Positions 21,214 through 25,040 of a stretch of 25,040 nucleotides of DNA are shown piece after piece; position 1 is the stretch's first letter; each line of letters starts with the position of its first letter. The notes under the pieces were generated by a model. The model ran no database searches. It was not told the DNA's origin and saw only the letters and a program-made list of their open reading frames with translations. This DNA is from a virus. The DNA is taken from positions 1 to 25,040 of IMG/VR virus record IMGVR_UViG_3300022538_000981; one strand, given 5' to 3'. The translations under genes and the position numbers were made by a program.

Positions 21214-21238
21214 ATCTATTTCAAATGTTGAAATAGAT
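21214..21238 (-). promoter_or_regulatory. perfect 11-bp inverted repeat ahead of the 76-aa gene
   Basis: ATCTATTTCAA (21214-21224) and TTGAAATAGAT (21228-21238) are exact inverse partners around the 3-base loop ATG. Read on the - strand the hairpin ends 5 bases before the AGAAAGGAAAG ribosome site of the next gene. There is no T run, so it is not an intrinsic terminator. It may be an mRNA processing or stability element, or bind a regulator as DNA. Confidence 0.65.
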
Positions 21239-21251
21239 CTCTTACTTAACA

Positions 21252-21992
21252 TCATGTCCACCATCTCGTTTCCCCGTAATCATCATGCCCTGTTATTAAA
21301 TTCTTCACGCTCACTCCCGCCGCATGCTCCGACGGCCTATCATACGGCTCAGCCTTTATGTCGAGAGCTGGATCCTCATCCGATGCAATAGCATCCGCAA
21401 GTGCTCCTCCAACTGTTCCATCGATTAAGTATCGAATCCCCATTGCGCTCGCTATCCAATGCTTGTACATCTCATCATTCTCAATACTCTTAAAGACATA
21501 AGCTGTCACGTAATGTTCGACAAAGATATCAAGGACATCGATGGGGCATTCAGTGGAGTCTAACGCAAAGGTTTGATTTGTTGTAACTCGAAGCCTCAGC
21601 TCAAGTCCGCTTTCCGCAGGTCGATCAATCACAATAGTCGATCCAACTCGCATCCCATAAAGTGGCCAGCCTTGTTGATTGTCCTCGGAGTTGATAACAT
21701 GCTCATCCCACCAAGATCGAGTCTTGCATTTTAATATCATATTCCTCGATCCGCTTGCCTCAACAATTCGAGCAGTTATGATGTTCCGAAGGCCACTGAT
21801 CCCTGAGATATCCACCGATGTAGCACTCTCAGTTATCTCGATATCGCTTTCAACACTCTGAGCATCCTTAAATGGATGTCTCAGGAGCGCTACCTTGAGC
21901 GCTGTATCGCATAGCGAATTCTCAAGCGCTTCCTTCGTCCTCCCCGTATGCAATCTAACGAGAGTCTTAATCTCCGTCCTCGTCCGAGCCAT
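21252..21992 (-). CDS. head-tail adaptor / tail tubular protein A-like
   Basis: 246 residues, start at 21992 behind a strong GGAGGAG site. The N-terminus (RTRTEIKTLVRLHTGR, then CDTALKVALLRH) and the mid-protein beta block, followed by the helical pair YVTAYVFKSIEND and WIASAMGIRYL, suit the podovirus adaptor family (T7 gp11, P22 gp4), which links portal to nozzle. Gene order (capsid, adaptor, nozzle) supports this. Similarity is judged by layout, not alignment, so the exact family is not certain. Confidence 0.55.
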   Translation of the reverse strand: MARTRTEIKTLVRLHTGRTKEALENSLCDTALKVALLRHPFKDAQSVESDIEITESATSVDISGISGLRNIITARIVEASGSRNMILKCKTRSWWDEHVINSEDNQQGWPLYGMRVGSTIVIDRPAESGLELRLRVTTNQTFALDSTECPIDVLDIFVEHYVTAYVFKSIENDEMYKHWIASAMGIRYLIDGTVGGALADAIASDEDPALDIKAEPYDRPSEHAAGVSVKNLITGHDDYGETRWWT

Positions 21993-22005
21993 CAGCTATC
22001 TCCTC

Positions 22006-22287
22006 CTAAGCATTCATCTTTACAAAAGTTCCAGCTGTACCGGATCCCACAGAAACAGTGATGATATACGCATTCTCAGAGCCATCAGCGTAATCATACG
22101 CCAAATCTCCCGCCAGCGCAGGATAAGAAGCATAATCCGTGCTCGCAATCACAGGAGCTCCTGTGCAATACCACTTAGCTCGCTTTTTAAGCCCTTGACA
22201 TCCGCCTCTTGCCCATCCAAGCTTCCGACAAATACTATCAAAAACTCTTCCTTTATTCTCTGCTATTGATATATTAGTTACAGCCAT
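22006..22287 (-). CDS. hypothetical protein, 93 aa
   Basis: Start at 22287 behind AAAGGATAAAAA. The N-terminal half is basic with three cysteines (SICRKLGWARGGCQGLKKRAKWYC); the second half is acidic, Ala/Tyr-rich, ending in beta-like YIITVSVGSGTAGTFVKM. No family recognised. Its place before the adaptor suggests a small head or neck part. Confidence 0.55.
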   Translation of the reverse strand: MAVTNISIAENKGRVFDSICRKLGWARGGCQGLKKRAKWYCTGAPVIASTDYASYPALAGDLAYDYADGSENAYIITVSVGSGTAGTFVKMNA

Positions 22288-22301
22288 TTTTTATCCTTTC
22301 T

Positions 22302-22529
22302 TTACCAAATGTTACCATTGAATTTATCCTCATCAATCGATTCAGACGCAACGAGAACCTTATCATCATAAACATCTCCAGTTACCCAATCGCAATCAAT
22401 GAAGAACGAAATATCGTCAGGATCAGCAAATCCTACAACGGCCTTTGGAGATGCAACTGATTCGATTAGCTGAATCCCTTTCTTTCCCATTTCCTTATCA
22501 ACCAGCTCAAAGCTTATTGTCGCTTTCAT
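22302..22529 (-). CDS. hypothetical protein, 75 aa
   Basis: Start at 22529 behind TAAGGAGACGAA. The sequence is acidic (many Asp and Glu) and beta-like (KATISFELVD, KAVVGFAD, DDISFFIDCDWV). It begins 23 bases before the methyltransferase ends, so the two overlap. Function unknown. Confidence 0.55.
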   Translation of the reverse strand: MKATISFELVDKEMGKKGIQLIESVASPKAVVGFADPDDISFFIDCDWVTGDVYDDKVLVASESIDEDKFNGNIW

Positions 22530-23064
22530 TTCGTCTCCTTAAAGCCATGGATCGAATGCCTCCGGAATAAGTCACTCCGCCTATGGTGATCCAATCGGGA
22601 AAATATCGCTTCATCATCCCCATGTCACGAATTCTATCCGTATCATGACAGACTACCAAAGGAATCGAGCTATCAGCAACGTACCAATATGCGATATATC
22701 TGTCCATTGGACTCCCAGGCCCATCAATGAATGCCATATCAACATCAAACCTTGGAGGAAGATCAAACATATTATACGTAACGATCTTCGAGTTCTTAAG
22801 ATCAAGTTGAGGTAAATACTCAGGAAAGCTTTCAAGAGAGATTATCTCAATCCCGAGCTTATTCATCAAAACTGTTGATAGCCCTGAGCCGAACTCAACA
22901 ATACTCTTAACATCCCTTTGATCAGCAATCGAGGCAAGAAGAATCCATGTACCTACATCAATTCTATACGAAGAGCTAAACATCTCCTTATGCTCATCAT
23001 AAGCATCAACGCACCAATTCTCCCATTCCTTTGATGATAATCCTTTTTTCACGTCTAAGCTCAT
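22507..23064 (-). CDS. class I SAM-dependent methyltransferase-like protein
   Basis: ATG 23064 chosen because GGAGAG lies 6 bases upstream; a frame from 23145 only adds a spurious hydrophobic stretch. The 185 residues show a Rossmann-type S-adenosylmethionine site: V-E58-F-G-S-G-L-S-T, E78 at the end of strand 2, and D109/FIDGP (113-116) after strand 4, with CHDTDR near 139. This arrangement fits small-molecule or sugar methyltransferases better than DNA ones (no DPPY/PPC). It overlaps the deacetylase gene by 59 bases, so with the glycosyltransferase it forms one unit. A role in methylating a glycan is inferred from the neighbours. Confidence 0.7.
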   Translation of the reverse strand: MSLDVKKGLSSKEWENWCVDAYDEHKEMFSSSYRIDVGTWILLASIADQRDVKSIVEFGSGLSTVLMNKLGIEIISLESFPEYLPQLDLKNSKIVTYNMFDLPPRFDVDMAFIDGPGSPMDRYIAYWYVADSSIPLVVCHDTDRIRDMGMMKRYFPDWITIGGVTYSGGIRSMALRRRNESDNKL

Positions 23065-23635
23065 CAATTCTCTCCAGAAATTTGATGAAAGATGGATCAA
23101 ATGTATGCTGGCTATGATGAAAGTAAAATAGATAGATGTGATCATCCTTCATTGAATTCAGAATCTCAAACATTTTATTTACATTATCACCATAAGCGCT
23201 CAAGACATACTCCCAATCCTTTTCATTTTCTCCATCATCGCTTACATCTCTGACCATCCTGGTAGCAGCGTAGATTTCATCAAGATACTCCCCCCATCTT
23301 CCGCCAATAGATCCATAAGGAAGAGCAAGCAGACCAACGCCGTCATTGAATCCATGCTTAGCAAGCCACTCATCGGTTCTCTCTATACTCTTAAGCGTTC
23401 TCTTAAGACTAAGTGAGATCGCTGATGAATGTTTCCACATGTGATTTGCTATCACATGTCCCCACTCATCATGCATCTTCTTAAGCATCCAGAGATACAG
23501 CTTCCCAGGACGATCAAGCATCGAAGGATTAACAAAGAAAGTCCCTGGGATGTTGAATCGATACAATCCTCTTGCCCATTTGAATTGATCCAAGTTTCCG
23601 TCATCAAAGCTCAGTGAAATAATCGGCTTAACCAT
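23006..23635 (-). CDS. polysaccharide deacetylase-like (NodB/CE4) protein
   Basis: 209 residues with the NodB-homology motifs: SFD11-D12-G (motif 1), H65-x3-H69 (ANHMWKHS, the metal-binding pair of motif 2), PYG at 106-108 (motif 3) and FHHSQ near 173 (motif 4 His). The metal triad D12/H65/H69 looks intact. The Arg normally two residues before PYG is Ala104, which may change activity. CE4 enzymes remove acetyl groups from N-acetyl-sugars such as peptidoglycan or O-antigen. No signal peptide, so it acts in the host cytoplasm or sits in the virion. It overlaps the gene before by 8 bases and the gene after by 59. Confidence 0.8.
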   Translation of the reverse strand: MVKPIISLSFDDGNLDQFKWARGLYRFNIPGTFFVNPSMLDRPGKLYLWMLKKMHDEWGHVIANHMWKHSSAISLSLKRTLKSIERTDEWLAKHGFNDGVGLLALPYGSIGGRWGEYLDEIYAATRMVRDVSDDGENEKDWEYVLSAYGDNVNKMFEILNSMKDDHIYLFYFHHSQHTFDPSFIKFLERIDELRREKRIIIKGMGELVR

Positions 23636-24323
23636 CTGTTCTGCCCTCCGGTATAACGCACGTAGTTGGAATCACGGTCTCATTGAATCGCCGGCGTAGC
23701 AATCCTACGTTCTCCGGATAAACTATCTCCGACATCCCTACATGGCCAAGATGAATCCTGGTATCCACAAGAACCCTTGCTCCAAGCTCCGTCTTGAATT
23801 TTAAGCATAGATTGATATCATGCCTAAAATATCCATCGACGAAGTAAGGCATATTGATCAAATGAAGCTTCTCGAGATTGATGAGCGTACATCCCATCGC
23901 GCACGCATCAACCTTCACTACAGTTTTATCTTTCAAAAGTGCAGGCTGCAATTTACCTTCTTTATCAAACGCGAAAGCAACCTGCTCATAGGGATAGTAT
24001 CTTTTATGAATAAGGCCTGATACCATCGCAGCATCTCCATTCTCCATAAGAAGCTTCAGCATATTTCCTGGAACAATGTGATCGGAATCCACGAAAAGGA
24101 GATGTGTGCAATGCTGTCTCATCGCAGCACTTGCTATCACATTCCTTGCTCTGGTGATCTTGCAACCACAGACTCCAATCAACTCCAGCTTAAACTGAGA
24201 CTTCCAAGCAGCGATAGCTGCAAGGTGATTGTAATAAGCCGTAGGACTCACCATATCTGCTACAGGCAATCCTATCCCTATGAGAGGCTCTGCTTTCTCT
24301 TTCTTCTTCTTCTTTTTAACCAT
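23628..24323 (-). CDS. GT-A glycosyltransferase
   Basis: ATG 24323 chosen for its AAAGGAG site; the frame runs on upstream. The 231 residues open with a short poly-Lys run (residues 3-8), then IGIGLPVADMVSP, TRARN at 57-61, and the nucleotide-sugar site LLFVD79-S-D81-HIVP (DxD). VDACAMGCTLI and HDINLCLKF near 168-174 give the acceptor/catalytic half, followed by IHLGHVG, a likely metal His. This is the phage GT2-like pattern. The sugar and acceptor are unknown. It sits directly after the capsid decoration gene, so either host-surface or virion glycosylation is possible. Confidence 0.8.
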   Translation of the reverse strand: MVKKKKKKEKAEPLIGIGLPVADMVSPTAYYNHLAAIAAWKSQFKLELIGVCGCKITRARNVIASAAMRQHCTHLLFVDSDHIVPGNMLKLLMENGDAAMVSGLIHKRYYPYEQVAFAFDKEGKLQPALLKDKTVVKVDACAMGCTLINLEKLHLINMPYFVDGYFRHDINLCLKFKTELGARVLVDTRIHLGHVGMSEIVYPENVGLLRRRFNETVIPTTCVIPEGRTDG

Positions 24324-24345
24324 CTCTCTGCTCCTTTCGCATTGA

Positions 24346-24882
24346 TTAAAGACCTCTGATAAACACATTCAAAGCTGTAATCGCGGCCGCAGCCGTTGCT
24401 GCGTGATCCTCAAGCACAATTGCGTATGTTGGATACAACGGCCCAGTTCCGAGGCCTTGATCATCCGCGAACAGCGTTGCTGATGCGGCAGTCCCAGTAT
24501 TTGTGCCTGTTTGACACTTCATACATGCACCTGCAGTGAACGTATTATCAGTCCCTGCGAGGCACTTGCCATCCGCGTGGAATCCATAGATTTGTATCCA
24601 GCCGTAGTCCGCAGTCCCCATAGCTGCCATGGTGACTCCGGCGAACAAGCCGAGATTGGTATCAGATGCGTGGAGAATGGTGTGCTCGATAGTTGTCAAG
24701 CTACCGGTTCCGCCAGCAATGTCAAAGCAAACGGGCTGGTTTGCGAGGAAGTCTGTAGCCGTTTTAGCCTTGACCCATCGATAGACCTTTCCGTCAGCCT
24801 CGAATCTCAACGTCCCGACACCTTCGACATCAGAGGTTCTCGTTTCAGTCAGTTCTGTTTCAAATAAAGTTTTTATACTCAT
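24346..24882 (-). CDS. candidate capsid decoration or minor head protein, 178 aa
   Basis: Start set at 24882 behind AGAAAGGAGC; the longer frame from 25029 would run through the neighbouring gene. Residues 16-100 look like a beta sandwich (GVGTLRFEADGKVYRWVKAK); the rest is Gly, Ala and Thr-rich with cysteines in KCLAGTD and ACMKCQTG. Small beta-rich, Gly/Ala-rich proteins directly after the major capsid gene are typically decoration or spike parts. Family not recognised. Confidence 0.55.
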   Translation of the reverse strand: MSIKTLFETELTETRTSDVEGVGTLRFEADGKVYRWVKAKTATDFLANQPVCFDIAGGTGSLTTIEHTILHASDTNLGLFAGVTMAAMGTADYGWIQIYGFHADGKCLAGTDNTFTAGACMKCQTGTNTGTAASATLFADDQGLGTGPLYPTYAIVLEDHAATAAAAITALNVFIRGL

Positions 24883-24899
24883 TAAAAAGCTCCTTTCTA

Positions 24900-25040
24900 T
24901 TAGCCTGAGTACTCCATGCATCCATGTCGACGAGGCTGATCGGTGATCAATCCCGTGGTCATACATACGATGAACATAACGGATTCCAGTTGATTGGTTG
25001 TGGTTCGCCAGGTAGTCGGGCTGAACCATACGTCAGGATC
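24900..25040 (-). CDS. C-terminal end of a probable major capsid protein (cut off at the window edge)
   Basis: A frame open from base 25040 to a stop at 24900-24902 gives 46 residues, beginning DPDVWFSPTTWRTTTNQLES and ending in RRHGCMEYSG. It has no start in the window and ends 17 bases before the next start codon, with a shared AAAGGAG site region. The tail is beta-like with a basic end, as expected for a head protein. The competing longer frame of the decoration gene runs over it. Placing it as the major capsid protein rests on gene order only. Confidence 0.45.
   Translation of the reverse strand, partial: DPDVWFSPTTWRTTTNQLESVMFIVCMTTGLITDQPRRHGCMEYSG

Overview
This window looks like part of a double-stranded DNA tailed phage with podovirus-type morphology (short tail). 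The case for it: dense, mostly overlapping genes in two convergent blocks; a T7/P22-type adaptor and nozzle set beside a very large candidate ejection protein; and phage-type replication genes (a PolA-family polymerase, an AAA_24/Sak4-like ATPase, a DUF669 protein, a DUF3987 ATPase). A lipoprotein signal with a lipobox hints at a Gram-negative host, but only weakly. I see no integrase, repressor, tRNA, insertion sequence or CRISPR array. The terminase, portal and lysis genes are not visible and presumably lie outside the window.

Left block, + strand, 1-11472 (replication, recombination and nucleotide metabolism). It opens with the cut-off end of a Cas4/RecB-like Fe-S nuclease, then an AAA_24/Sak4-like ATPase, a DUF551 protein and a DUF669 protein, which together look like a recombination cassette. 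A strong terminator follows, then three unknown small genes and a ParB-methyltransferase fusion. After three tiny genes comes an 803-residue polymerase carrying a uracil-DNA glycosylase domain at its N-terminus, a three-helix SemiSWEET-like membrane protein, and a HAD deoxyribonucleotidase fused to a dATP/dGTP diphosphohydrolase (MazZ-like) domain. A DUF3987 ATPase and three small AT-rich genes finish the block; these last three are joined by an identical 16-base junction.

Centre, 11473-11583. Two hairpins form a convergent terminator, one placed for each direction.

Right block, - strand, 25040 down to 11584 (virion). In transcription order: the C-terminal end of a probable major capsid protein; a candidate decoration protein; a surprising glycosyltransferase, polysaccharide deacetylase and methyltransferase cassette; small unknown genes; an adaptor; a fibre-like protein; the tail nozzle; a second fibre-like protein sharing its C-terminal domain with the first; two internal or structural proteins; a 1403-residue probable ejection protein; and a small lipoprotein.

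How it fits together (inference): the left block copies and recombines the genome, polices uracil at the replication fork and reshapes dNTP pools. The right block builds the particle. Its sugar-enzyme cassette, sitting inside the capsid operon, may decorate the virion or alter host surface glycans. The uracil/dNTP cluster and the virion sugar cassette are the best candidates for something not yet described.
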